Source: an uncultured Oceanospirillaceae bacterium
Lineage (GTDB): Bacteria; Pseudomonadota; Gammaproteobacteria; Pseudomonadales; Balneatricaceae
Direction of reading: 5' to 3'
Assembly: GCA_913057435.1 (NCBI GenBank)
Contig: CAJXNY010000008.1
Coordinates: 1 to 64,000, forward strand
Length of the DNA stretch: 64,000 nt
Shown: in pieces, positions 18,419 through 25,647 of the stretch
Layout of the letters: each line of letters starts with the position of its first letter
Numbering within the stretch: position 1 is the first letter of the stretch
Notes under the pieces: generated by a model
Database searches by the model: none
Told to the model about the DNA's origin: nothing
Seen by the model: the letters and a program-made list of their open reading frames with translations, nothing else
Made by a program: the position numbers and the translations under genes

Positions 18419-18793
18419 ATGAATGTATCACATGGCATGATGGATCTTTTCTTCGGTTACAATACGAGGGTCGGTGATGTTCAGACATTAAACAGGGTGA
18501 CTGAGACATATGAGGATTTTGCACAAAATGCAGAAACCCCTGAAGATAGAGAGCGCTATGCTAACGCGGTAGTTCAGATTCAGGATGAAGTGCTGCCGAA
18601 AATGAAGCAAGAAATGAATGAGCTGGGTCAGAAACTTGGTCTGAGTGGTGAAGATTTAGGCAAGGCACTCACTAAAGAAGAGCTGGAGAAAATAGAGAGT
18701 AATAAAGGCGGTATTTTCTCGTATCTTGATAATGGAACGGAATCATTCTCGCCCGCTTATGAGCAGGGAACTCTGCTATCAAGAAGTATCTGA
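18419..18793 (+). CDS. Hypothetical protein, 124 residues
   Basis: I do not recognise this protein. It is acidic and helix-prone, with a charged central part (TPEDRERYANAVVQIQDEVL, then PKMKQEMNELGQKLGLSGED) that could form a short coiled coil; no signal peptide or membrane segment. GAGGTG lies 7 nt before the ATG. The good ribosome-binding site and normal codon spread make it a likely real gene. Confidence 0.6.
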   Translation: MNVSHGMMDLFFGYNTRVGDVQTLNRVTETYEDFAQNAETPEDRERYANAVVQIQDEVLPKMKQEMNELGQKLGLSGEDLGKALTKEELEKIESNKGGIFSYLDNGTESFSPAYEQGTLLSRSI

Positions 18794-19028
18794 TACAGGT
18801 GTTTCGATGTTAAAAGATACATAGCTATTTAATAATTGTGTGTTTTTATGTTCTATGTTTTGTAGATGGGTCTGTGCTATTGCGCTATACGTCCCGTGGA
18901 ATCGGCCCTTTGGCCAGAGACGGGCGATGTAGATAGCCGGGGAGAATATCTGCCTCAGGCAATTTCTGTTAATATCCATATGGTTGATTATTTATTATGT
19001 GTTTCATTCATAGGTTATAACTATAATT

Positions 19029-19829
19029 ATGAATAATCAGAGTTATAAAAAAGACTATAAAGATAGTGAGAAATTATTTGAACACTGTTTAGTTCTGGGT
19101 CAAGCTGAAAAGCGTATTAAAAACAGGTTTTTTTCTAACGTAGATTGGGTTGACAGATTTGAACAAGATTTGGTGTTTGAAAATTGTACAATATGTAACT
19201 CTGATTTTTCTAATTCAAATTTAGATGGATTGCGTTTAGAAAATTGTCGTATTTTAAAATGTGATTTTTCAGGAGCAAGTCTTAAAAATAGTGTTTTCGA
19301 AGAATCCATTTTTTACGATAAAGATAGCCAAAAAGGCTGTGATTTCCAAACGGCCGATTTAAGACACTCTGTATTTCAACGTTGTGATATATCCATGGGT
19401 AATTTTTATCGATCTGAATTATTCGATGTTACGATAAATGAATGCCAGGCGCAGGGGGTAAATTTTCAGCTTGCAGATTTTGTTAGTGTAGTTAGTAAAA
19501 AAGTACTGTTTAGCTCGGCTAAATTAACCAGGTCAAACTTTAAATATGCAGACTTTGAAGGGGTTTGTCTTGAAAAGTGTGACCTTTCCGAAAGCGTTTT
19601 TGTTGCCGTTGTTTTGTCACGAGCAAATCTCGAAGGGGCAAATCTTACAAATACTGTATTCTCTCCAAGCCAATATCATGGTTTATCTCTATTTAAAGCA
19701 GATTTAAGGAATTCTGAAATAACAGGTATAGATATCAGGGTGCTAGATTTTTCAGGTGTTGAAATATTCGAGTGGCAGATGGCGTCTTTGATGGAACATA
19801 TTGGTTTTATTATTTATCCTGATAAGTAG
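19029..19829 (+). CDS. Qnr-type pentapeptide repeat protein
   Basis: A 266-residue right-handed beta-helix protein built from A(D/N)LXX-type pentapeptides. It aligns with QnrB-like quinolone-resistance proteins along their whole length: the loop A segment FYDKDSQKGCDF (residues 95-106; QnrB has FYDRESQKGCNF), RCDISMGNF, ECQAQGVNF, the loop B region VVSKKVLFSSAK, LEKCDLSESV, and the C-terminal dimerisation helix WQMASLMEHIGFII. Qnr proteins mimic DNA and protect gyrase and topoisomerase IV in the cytoplasm. About 47 residues precede the Qnr-equivalent start (Qnr is usually 214-218 residues), partly further pentapeptides. The ATG at 19029 has only a weak AGG upstream. Whether it protects gyrase is inference. 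Confidence 0.85.
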   Translation: MNNQSYKKDYKDSEKLFEHCLVLGQAEKRIKNRFFSNVDWVDRFEQDLVFENCTICNSDFSNSNLDGLRLENCRILKCDFSGASLKNSVFEESIFYDKDSQKGCDFQTADLRHSVFQRCDISMGNFYRSELFDVTINECQAQGVNFQLADFVSVVSKKVLFSSAKLTRSNFKYADFEGVCLEKCDLSESVFVAVVLSRANLEGANLTNTVFSPSQYHGLSLFKADLRNSEITGIDIRVLDFSGVEIFEWQMASLMEHIGFIIYPDK

Positions 19830-19964
19830 TGTTCAATTAATTTTTTCTTCCCACTATTATATGGTTGTATTTAAAGAGAGTTAATTTGGCAGTTGGAATC
19901 TTCCATGTATATTTTAATTTAAAGGTCGTCCGGTAAAGTATGGCGTTATGGGGGAAAGGTGAAT

Positions 19965-20363
19965 ATGAGAAAGCTCGGCATCAGCGTACTAATTTTTTTC
20001 TTATGTGGCTGTACCAAAGACCCGCTGATCGGTACGTGGTGCGAGTCATTAGATCAGGGTGAAACCTGCTTTGGGTATGAGACTTTTACTGAGTCAGAGA
20101 AAGTAACCTCTAAAGGTATTTTCCCAGGCACTGATGTGGCTTACGAAATGGAGGGTTCATTTTCTCGCAATGGAGATACGATTTGTTTGTACCCATTAGA
20201 AGAAAAGCACACGGACAGGAAAACCGCAAAAGTGATAGCTCATGAGCCAACGCAGGAGATGTGTTTCACTATAGTAGAACTGTCGGACGACATTTTAAGG
20301 TATAAGCCGGAAAGTATGCCAGAAGCTACGATGTATAAAATTGAAAAATTACCTAATAAGTAA
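19965..20363 (+). CDS. Small lipoprotein
   Basis: A 132-residue protein starting MRKLGISVLIFFLCGCTKDP; LCGC is a lipobox, so it should be a lipid-anchored envelope protein. The ATG at 19965 is preferred because GGGGGAAAGG lies just upstream; a GTG two codons earlier is possible. The mature part (ATGTWCESLDQGETCFGYE-like start) is unknown to me. The last codons overlap the left half of the first attC-like site. Confidence 0.75.
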   Translation: MRKLGISVLIFFLCGCTKDPLIGTWCESLDQGETCFGYETFTESEKVTSKGIFPGTDVAYEMEGSFSRNGDTICLYPLEEKHTDRKTAKVIAHEPTQEMCFTIVELSDDILRYKPESMPEATMYKIEKLPNK

Positions 20364-20422
20364 ATTCAGTATCGCCTTGTGGGCTGGGCGCGCTATTGCA
20401 GCGTTGCTGCTTTAGGCGTTAG
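20352..20422 (+). repeat. attC-like recombination site 1
   Basis: Outer boxes CTAAT (20353-20357) and GTTAG (20418-20422), 3-nt spacers AAG and GGC, and inner boxes TAAA (20361-20364) and TTTA (20411-20414) reproduce the R''-spacer-L''...L'-spacer-R' layout of Vibrio-type integron attC sites. It shares the 16-mer GCTGCTTTAGGCGTTA with site 3. The T in CTAAT (where AAC is canonical) is a deviation. Confidence 0.6.
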
Positions 20423-20460
20423 CCATAAGTGCTATGGAGTAAGCTTTATGGAGAAAGTTA

Positions 20461-21036
20461 ATGAATAAAGTAATAGCGTTTTTGCAGCATGCTTCGAAAG
20501 GGAAGGTGGTGATAACTCTGTTTGTTTTGACCAACTTGATTTATGGAGTGATATTGGGATACTCCATACCCCTTGTCCTGAGCTTTGCTCCAGACTCGAT
20601 TTTGTTTGATATGTCTCCAGCGGGTTACAGTTACGCTCAGGCTATCGAATTATTGCAATCTTTGGGTGTGGATGGCAGGAACGCATACTTGGCCGTTCAG
20701 ATACCACTTGATTTTGTTTATCCCGCTATGTTCATTGTTTCGTATGCATTTTTGATCACATGGATTTTAAAACAGTACCTCCCTCGAGATTCAAAGCTGT
20801 TTTTTCTGGCGTTTGTTCCAGTACTTGCTGGGATATTCGATTATTTAGAAAATTTTAGTATTATCTCAATGTTAAACAGCTTTCCTGATGCGTCAGAAAG
20901 GTTAGTAACAAGAGCTAGTAGCTTTACCATTGCTAAAAGTGGGTTTACGACGGTCTTTTTCGTGATTTTAATTTTATCATTATTTTTTTGGGCTGCTCGT
21001 TCTTTTAGTAAAGAGCGGTTAACAACGGGTAATTAA
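20461..21036 (+). CDS. Small integral membrane protein, unknown function
   Basis: A 191-residue protein with four likely transmembrane helices (about residues 16-44, 83-101, 115-135, 162-182). I recognise no family motif. It fills the space between attC-like sites 1 and 2 in the + orientation, as a gene cassette would. The ATG at 20461 follows GGAGAAAG. Confidence 0.65.
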   Translation: MNKVIAFLQHASKGKVVITLFVLTNLIYGVILGYSIPLVLSFAPDSILFDMSPAGYSYAQAIELLQSLGVDGRNAYLAVQIPLDFVYPAMFIVSYAFLITWILKQYLPRDSKLFFLAFVPVLAGIFDYLENFSIISMLNSFPDASERLVTRASSFTIAKSGFTTVFFVILILSLFFWAARSFSKERLTTGN

Positions 21037-21037
21037 G

Positions 21038-21111
21038 GCTAATAAGGCCAGCCATCGAGATCACAAACCGCCGCTTTGCGATGGTTTTCCGGTCCCTCCT
21101 GGCGGCGTTAG
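21038..21111 (+). repeat. attC-like recombination site 2
   Basis: CTAAT (21039-21043), spacer AAG, GCCAG (21047-21051) on the left; CTGGC (21099-21103), spacer GGC, GTTAG (21107-21111) on the right. Inner boxes pair perfectly over 5 bp, and CCATCG/CGATGG (21052-21057/21079-21084 region) form a further stem. It starts 2 nt after the stop codon of the membrane protein, as cassette sites usually do. Confidence 0.68.
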
Positions 21112-21324
21112 AGCTAAAAGCAAGATATCTATAGACGGAGTACATATGGAATTTTCCCCGTTAGGCGAAGCCTTACAACACTTAAATAACGCCGTTTCAA
21201 GAAGCTGAAGCACAGCGTATTGCTATCGACTATGAAGCAAACTCGTGCGACTTCGTGATCTCCTTGAGCAGGTGCGTTGGATCTGGCGTAGCAGTACAAG
21301 TAATTTTTGTGTAAGGAGTCAATT

Positions 21325-22062
21325 TTGAAAAAAGTTTTAATCACCGGTGGCAGTAAAGGTATCGGTCTCGAAGCCGTTAGGCGTTATGTTTCCCTAGGCT
21401 TTCAAGTCATTACGTGTTCTCGCAGCTCTTCTACTTGGTTAGAGAAAGTGTCCGAAGAACCCTCTCTTCGTTCAGTGGATTACTATGAAGCTGATGTATC
21501 ACAAGAAGAACAAGTGGCATCCTTGTTTACAACAATTTCAGAAAAGTATGGAAAACTTGATGTTGCTGTGAATAACGCATCACCCAAGCTAGAGTCAAGT
21601 GGTTGCTTTGAGTCGGTCGACATTTCTGCGCTTAAGCACACTTTACTGCAAGATTTTTGGTCTCATACTCTTTGTTTAAAATATGAATTAGCCTTAATGG
21701 AAAGTGGTGGTGCCGTTATCAATATAAGCTCTATAAACGGTATACGTCCCACTCCTAATGCTTCTATGTACAGTGCTTGTAAACATGCGATTGAAGGTTT
21801 GACGCGCTCGGTTGCACTGGAGGCGATAGAAAAAGGAATAAGAGTTAATGCTGTCGCTCCTGGAGTTACCTGGACACCACGCTGGGATGAAAGGGAAAAA
21901 GATAAGCCTGAAATTCATGACGATGTGGCAAAAATTGTTCCACTCAAACGTTTTGCCAAAGCGTCGGAAATAATTGATGCTGTAGAATTTCTGGCATCAG
22001 ACAAGGCCAGTTATATTGTAGGGCATACAATAGTGGTTGATGGTGGGGTTTCGTTGACTTAG
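21325..22062 (+). CDS. Short-chain dehydrogenase/reductase
   Basis: A 245-residue classical SDR: TGGSKGIG cofactor loop near residue 7, NNAS at about 89, catalytic SSINGIRP..YSACK (Ser, Tyr, Lys) and the NAVAPG segment, with the usual GHTIVVDGG end. It should be an NAD(P)H-dependent oxidoreductase in the cytoplasm; substrate unknown. The start is a TTG at 21325 with AAGGAG 7 nt upstream; no in-frame ATG fits. Between attC-like site 2 and this start lie about 200 bp including a 20-codon frame (from 21146) that may be a gene remnant. After the stop, CTAAC-GAA-TAAAG (22068-22080) looks like the left half of another attC site. Confidence 0.88.
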   Translation: MKKVLITGGSKGIGLEAVRRYVSLGFQVITCSRSSSTWLEKVSEEPSLRSVDYYEADVSQEEQVASLFTTISEKYGKLDVAVNNASPKLESSGCFESVDISALKHTLLQDFWSHTLCLKYELALMESGGAVINISSINGIRPTPNASMYSACKHAIEGLTRSVALEAIEKGIRVNAVAPGVTWTPRWDEREKDKPEIHDDVAKIVPLKRFAKASEIIDAVEFLASDKASYIVGHTIVVDGGVSLT

Positions 22063-22121
22063 AACGGCTAACGAATAAAGGGATCGATGGCCTAAATTAT
22101 CGAGATTTAACTCAGTTTGTA

Positions 22122-22167
22122 TGCCTCTCTGTATACCTTATTGAAGTCACAGGTATACAGAGAGGCA
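22122..22167. terminator. Long perfect inverted repeat between convergent genes
   Basis: TGCCTCTCTGTATACC (22122-22137) and GGTATACAGAGAGGCA (22152-22167) form a perfect 16-bp stem between the SDR (+) and the lipoprotein (-). Probably a bidirectional terminator, though the flanks lack long U-tracts. Confidence 0.7.
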
Positions 22168-22186
22168 GTGTTATTTCAAACCAGAT

Positions 22187-22579
22187 TCATGGTGCCGGTT
22201 TAGTTTTAGTGATGCTAACGACACGGTTGTCTTTATTGTAATTTATAGTCACCTTCTGGCGACTACTTTTTCTATGCACCTCAATCGGACCACCAACAAA
22301 TTCCCATACACCCGCAGTCGCCAGGTCCATAAAAGCATGGACGGCAGCTCGAGATATACTAGGATCTATATGTGCTTCAACGTCATAGAGGGCAACAGTG
22401 TGGCCATTTTCCAGTTTTGATTCAGTTAGAGGTAAGCCCACTAACCGTTCGACTTCGGTACGGGAGTATTCGTTTCTAATCTGGTTGAAATCAGGGCCAC
22501 TCCGGCCGGATGCTGCCATATTGGCAGAACAACCCGACAGAACAAAAATGCATATTAAACAAGAGAGTACGATTCTCAT
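22187..22579 (-). CDS. SmpA/OmlA-like small lipoprotein
   Basis: A 130-residue protein starting MRIVLSCLICIFVLSGCSAN; LSGC is a lipobox. The mature part has EYSRTEVERLVGLPLTESKL and NGHTVALYDVEAH, the turn pattern of the SmpA/OmlA (BamE-like) fold, then a glycine-rich membrane-like patch and a basic strand VTINYNKDNRVVSI. Likely an outer-membrane or periplasmic lipoprotein of unknown role. It is the only gene on the minus strand within the cassette-like stretch. Confidence 0.72.
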   Translation of the reverse strand: MRIVLSCLICIFVLSGCSANMAASGRSGPDFNQIRNEYSRTEVERLVGLPLTESKLENGHTVALYDVEAHIDPSISRAAVHAFMDLATAGVWEFVGGPIEVHRKSSRQKVTINYNKDNRVVSITKTKPAP

Positions 22580-22886
22580 TGGTGTAGTCTCGCTAACTTA
22601 TTGATATTAACTAGGGTGTTGCTTTGTCTGATGAACCAGGTTCAGTTGAAAGATTGTATCGAGGCTTTCGTCAATTGAATATCCTGTCTCTGTACTTTTG
22701 TGTATGGGCAAAAAAAGCTGGTCTTTCGCGTACTATTCTTTCCATACACTATCGATACATAGTGATACACGTTGATGATACTATTGGTGTGGTTTTCTTA
22801 TTATAATTTACGAAAGTTGTCGGCGGATAGACTCATAATCTTGCTTGAACGTTATTTCCAGCAGAAAACGAACGAAGGGAAGATTA
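22580..22886. other. Gene-free spacer between divergent genes
   Basis: About 300 bp that should hold the promoters of the lipoprotein (-) and of the DUF6653 gene (+). A 60-codon frame at 22624-22806 has no recognisable content. I see no repeats. Confidence 0.4.
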
Positions 22887-23396
22887 ATGACTTTAGAAAG
22901 AAAAATAGCACGGTTTTTTAATCTGACGGATGAAAACTGGATGAAGCACGCTAACCCAGTCAGTGTCTGGACAAGGTATTCTGTTCTCCCCATTATTGTG
23001 CTCAGTTTTTGGAGCCGGGTGTGGATAGACTGGTGGTGTCTGTTACCCGGTGTAGTCTCAATATTGTGGGTGTTTTTCAATCCCATTCTGTTCAAGAGAC
23101 CAAAGTCCACTAAAAACTGGGCGTCTAAAGCTGTGCTGGGTGAGAGAGTTTTTTTAAACAGAGACAAAAAAAAGATACCTGAACACCATGAAATACCTTT
23201 GCATGGTTTACTCAATGCAATCTCTTCCATCGGCGTTATCCTGGCTGTTTTTTCAATTGTATACTATTCGATTTGGGGCGCCGTTATGGGAGTGGCTTTG
23301 GCCTACATAGGCAAGAGTTGGTATTTGGACCGTATGGTCTGGTTGTATGAAGATATGAAAAATGACAATGAGACCTATAAAAGTTGGGAGTACTGA
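22887..23396 (+). CDS. DUF6653-like membrane protein
   Basis: A 169-residue protein starting MTLERKIARFFNLTDENWMK, then HANPVSVWTR, an opening I associate with DUF6653. It has two pairs of hydrophobic segments (about residues 30-65 and 105-140) and a polar middle part. Function unknown. The ATG at 22887 has AAGGGA 7 nt upstream; an ATG 14 codons earlier has none. Confidence 0.68.
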   Translation: MTLERKIARFFNLTDENWMKHANPVSVWTRYSVLPIIVLSFWSRVWIDWWCLLPGVVSILWVFFNPILFKRPKSTKNWASKAVLGERVFLNRDKKKIPEHHEIPLHGLLNAISSIGVILAVFSIVYYSIWGAVMGVALAYIGKSWYLDRMVWLYEDMKNDNETYKSWEY

Positions 23397-23415
23397 GCAT
23401 CGTCGGGTAGCAAGT

Positions 23416-23465
23416 GTCTCAGAGTCGGCAGGTTAGCGGTGCCAGCTGCTGGTTATGCGCACTGG
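23416..23465 (-). repeat. Partial copy of the structured element (5' module)
   Basis: About 50 bp containing CAGAGTCGGC (23420-23429) and GGTGCCAGCT (23438-23447) repeats the segment at 23783-23830 in the same orientation, 367 bp away. It breaks off towards the end of the DUF6653 gene, so it seems to be a truncated third copy. Confidence 0.6.
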
Positions 23466-23591
23466 CTTGGAGTAGCAGCGACGTCCCGTCGCGTCCAGCT
23501 GGGAGTGCATACGCGGCCCGCCTGCAACAGGCTGAAATCGTAGCCCTGTACCGCGCTATCGCGGGCATGTGTTGCGGTTGCTGATGGTTTG

Positions 23592-23803
23592 GGTCTTGCC
23601 TGTCGGCGTTTATGCTGGCTACGGCAGTGCACCGAAGGGGACTCGTCCCCCTGGCAACCCCCGTTAACCTCCACAGAGCCGCTATTTCCGTTTCTGACCT
23701 GCGCCATCCGCTGAGCAAAATAAACTCGCTGCGCTCAAACAAATTTTGCTCTGATCGCTGCTGTCACAGGCCAGAACCGGGCGTCTCAGAGTCGGCAGGT
23801 TAG
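23592..23803 (-). repeat. Structured noncoding element, copy 1
   Basis: Read on the minus strand: AACCTG then CCGACTCTGA, a GCGATCAG block, a stem GAGCAAAAT/ATTTTGCTC (23751-23743/23721-23713) capping the conserved TTTGAGCGCAGCGAGTT loop, a second G/C hairpin (23652-23635), and an AGGCAAGACC end. Aligns with the inverted copy at 23959-24151. Confidence 0.65.
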
Positions 23804-23958
23804 GGGTGCCAGCTGGTTGTTATACGCACTGATTTGGCGTTTGGTTGTGCCCAGAAGAGAGCGCAGGCGGTCCGCTTGCACAGGCTGAAAGCCTGGCTCT
23901 TGCACTGCTTTGCTCTGAAAGCATTCAGAAAATAGTGTGGATCTGACGCTGGCACCAC

Positions 23959-24151
23959 AACCTGGGCCGACTCTGAACGGCCCGGAAATACAGTGCAGAT
24001 GGGGCGATCAGGGAAAAAGCTGTTTGAGCGAAGCGAGTTCTTTTTCCCAGCCCCGGCTGTGCTGGATTTACGGAAACAGCCGTTCAGCCGGAGGCATGTG
24101 GGGATTGTTAAGGGGGCGCGCCGCCCCCTTGACGCGCCAGGAGGCAAGACC
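23959..24151 (+). repeat. Structured noncoding element, copy 2
   Basis: AACCTG and CCGACTCTGA (23959-23976), GCGATCAG (24004-24011), stem GGGAAAAAG (24011-24019)/CTTTTTCCC (24040-24048) around TTTGAGCGAAGCGAGTT, second hairpin AAGGGGGCG (24110-24118)/CGCCCCCTT (24122-24130), end AGGCAAGACC (24142-24151). The order of blocks equals copy 1; both stems are kept by paired changes. Confidence 0.65.
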
Positions 24152-24398
24152 GGACTATCAGGCAGCACCATATTTGTTAATCGCCTGGGTCGCGTACTCT
24201 CTGCGTGGAGTGCTGCTTATCCAGAACAACAGAATCCGGCTACGTATAAGCCATGGAAATATATTATTATTGAATCAATGATCTGTAATCGATTAGCTTG
24301 TCTATTGAAGCTGAACCCATGTCATCCTTTAGTCGATTTCTAGCCTTTATGGTAAGAATTATCTGGTGTATTCCCTGGCTGATATACATAATTCTCAT

Positions 24399-24435
24399 CC
24401 TTACCTTACAAGGTCGGTAAGCTTGTAAGGTAAGG
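24399..24435. promoter_or_regulatory. Perfect 14-bp inverted repeat before the TIR operon
   Basis: CCTTACCTTACAAG (24399-24412) and CTTGTAAGGTAAGG (24422-24435) are exact reverse complements around a 9-nt loop, 75 bp before the TIR-like gene. No U-tract follows. It could be an operator, an attenuator or a terminator protecting the operon. Confidence 0.5.
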
Positions 24436-24510
24436 GATCCTTGCATGGTCGCATTATTAAAATGTTAGATTTTTATCAGGCTTTTTGCCTACTAAACTTA
24501 AGGAAGAAAG

Positions 24511-24936
24511 ATGGCTAAGAAAAAAGTATTTGTAAGCTTTGACTACGACAATGACAAACATTACAAATTTTTACTGGAGGCTTGGGATGCTCATCCTGAC
24601 TTCGATTTTAAATTTAGTGATTTATCGTCAAAAGAGATAAATAGCTGGAAGATACCGACGGTTAAAGGTGCACTGACTAAGAAAATAAATAATGCAACAT
24701 ATACAGTTGTATTGGTTGGAGAAGAAGCAAATAAGACACATGAAGATTCAAAAGAAATTGGTCACAAAAATTGGTTGAACTTTGAAATAGCAAAGAGCAA
24801 AGACAACAAAAACAAACTTGTTGCAGTAAAATTGGATAAAGGAAATGAGAGTCCTGAAGAAGTCTTGGGTGCAGGAGCAAAATGGGCAATGTCTTTTAAC
24901 AGAGATGCAATTGTAAAAGCGTTAAATGAAGCATAA
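24511..24936 (+). CDS. TIR-like domain protein (ThsB / DUF1863 type)
   Basis: A 141-residue single-domain protein opening MAKKKVFVSFDYDNDKHYKF, the first strand and loop of the TIR-like (MTH538/DUF1863) fold used by ThsB of Thoeris defence. The segment KINNATYTVVLVGEEAN is the central strand, and HKNWLNFEIAKSK supplies a Glu in the position of the TIR NADase glutamate. Known relatives sense phage and make cyclic ADP-ribose-type signals; that activity here is inferred. AGGAAG precedes the ATG. The stop overlaps the next start (TAATG), so this gene and the membrane gene are translationally coupled. Confidence 0.78.
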   Translation: MAKKKVFVSFDYDNDKHYKFLLEAWDAHPDFDFKFSDLSSKEINSWKIPTVKGALTKKINNATYTVVLVGEEANKTHEDSKEIGHKNWLNFEIAKSKDNKNKLVAVKLDKGNESPEEVLGAGAKWAMSFNRDAIVKALNEA

Positions 24937-25571
24937 TGGAAGAAGCTAAATTTAATAATCTTTGTTCTCACTACAAAGATAGCTTTGATATTCATCGTAC
25001 AACCATAAAACAGCGTGATACGCTGTTTTATGGTTTGCTAGTGATTTTGGCCGTTTTCACACTACAACTTTCATCAGCTGATACCGTGGCAACGATAGTT
25101 AACGAATATATTGCTAAGGTTAGTGGGATTAAAGTGGGGAATAATATTGACTTTATCTCTACCTTGATGTGGCTACTGTTACTTGGGTTTTCGACGCGCT
25201 ACTTTCAAATAGTGCTAGAAATCGAGCGACAATATGGTTATTTGCATTCACTTGAAGAACAGTTGAATAATTATTACCCAGACACATTAGCATTTACAAG
25301 AGAAGGTAAATCATATTTAAGCAAGTACCCTTTGTTTTCCAATTGGGTGTGGTTACTTTACACTTTGTTTTTCCCTTTCCTAATTGTGTTTTCAGTAATT
25401 GCAAAAATCACTAGTGAAATATCAACGATAAATTCGATAGGCTTTAATCAAATCGTAGACTTTGTTTGTTATCTCATTATTGGCACTAGCGCTATCTTGT
25501 ACGTATATAGATTGCACGAATCGAGTGTCGAAAATCTAACAAGTCGATTCATCGGGCTTTTTACTCGCTAG
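24936..25571 (+). CDS. Four-helix membrane protein coupled to the TIR-like gene
   Basis: A 211-residue protein with four predicted transmembrane segments (about residues 28-46, 69-87, 128-148, 163-184) and an N-terminal soluble part containing FDIHRTTIKQRDTLFYG. A charged linker (residues 88-125) separates helices 2 and 3. I recognise no macro, SLOG or SIR2 domain, so it is not a known ThsA. Its start overlaps the TIR stop by one base, which strongly suggests a functional pair, plausibly as membrane effector. That role is inference. Confidence 0.75.
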   Translation: MEEAKFNNLCSHYKDSFDIHRTTIKQRDTLFYGLLVILAVFTLQLSSADTVATIVNEYIAKVSGIKVGNNIDFISTLMWLLLLGFSTRYFQIVLEIERQYGYLHSLEEQLNNYYPDTLAFTREGKSYLSKYPLFSNWVWLLYTLFFPFLIVFSVIAKITSEISTINSIGFNQIVDFVCYLIIGTSAILYVYRLHESSVENLTSRFIGLFTR

Positions 25572-25586
25572 CGCTCCTAAAAAGCC
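25555..25586 (+). terminator. Stem-loop at the end of the TIR/membrane operon
   Basis: GGCTTTTTA (25555-25563) and TAAAAAGCC (25578-25586) pair over 9 bp around the stop codon of the membrane gene. Possible transcript end; no U-tract beyond. Confidence 0.4.
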
Positions 25587-25647
25587 GATGAGCGAAGCGT
25601 TATGTGCACACATGTCGAAACTATAGGATGAAAATAGGTAACTGAAA

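Larger units (their letters stand above)
23397..24510. other. 1.1-kb gene-free block with repeated structured elements
   Basis: No gene. Contains a partial minus-oriented copy of a repeated element (from 23416), a full minus copy (23592-23803), a full plus copy (23959-24151), and a long perfect hairpin (24399-24435) before the TIR operon. Short open frames here reading FERSEF-like peptides are accidental translations of the repeat. Confidence 0.7.

Noticed and set aside
19942-19950. attC end before the lipoprotein gene
   Set aside because: GGCGTTATG occurs, but no complementary left half was found within 150 bp upstream.
23419-24343. Short protein genes with FERSEF-like peptides
   Set aside because: They are translations of the repeated noncoding element in both orientations, with stop and start points unrelated to any ribosome-binding site.
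25572-25606. A further attC site after the TIR/membrane operon
   Set aside because: GCGTTATG is present at 25598, but the 3-nt GGC spacer and a matching left outer box are missing; only a G/C hairpin is visible.
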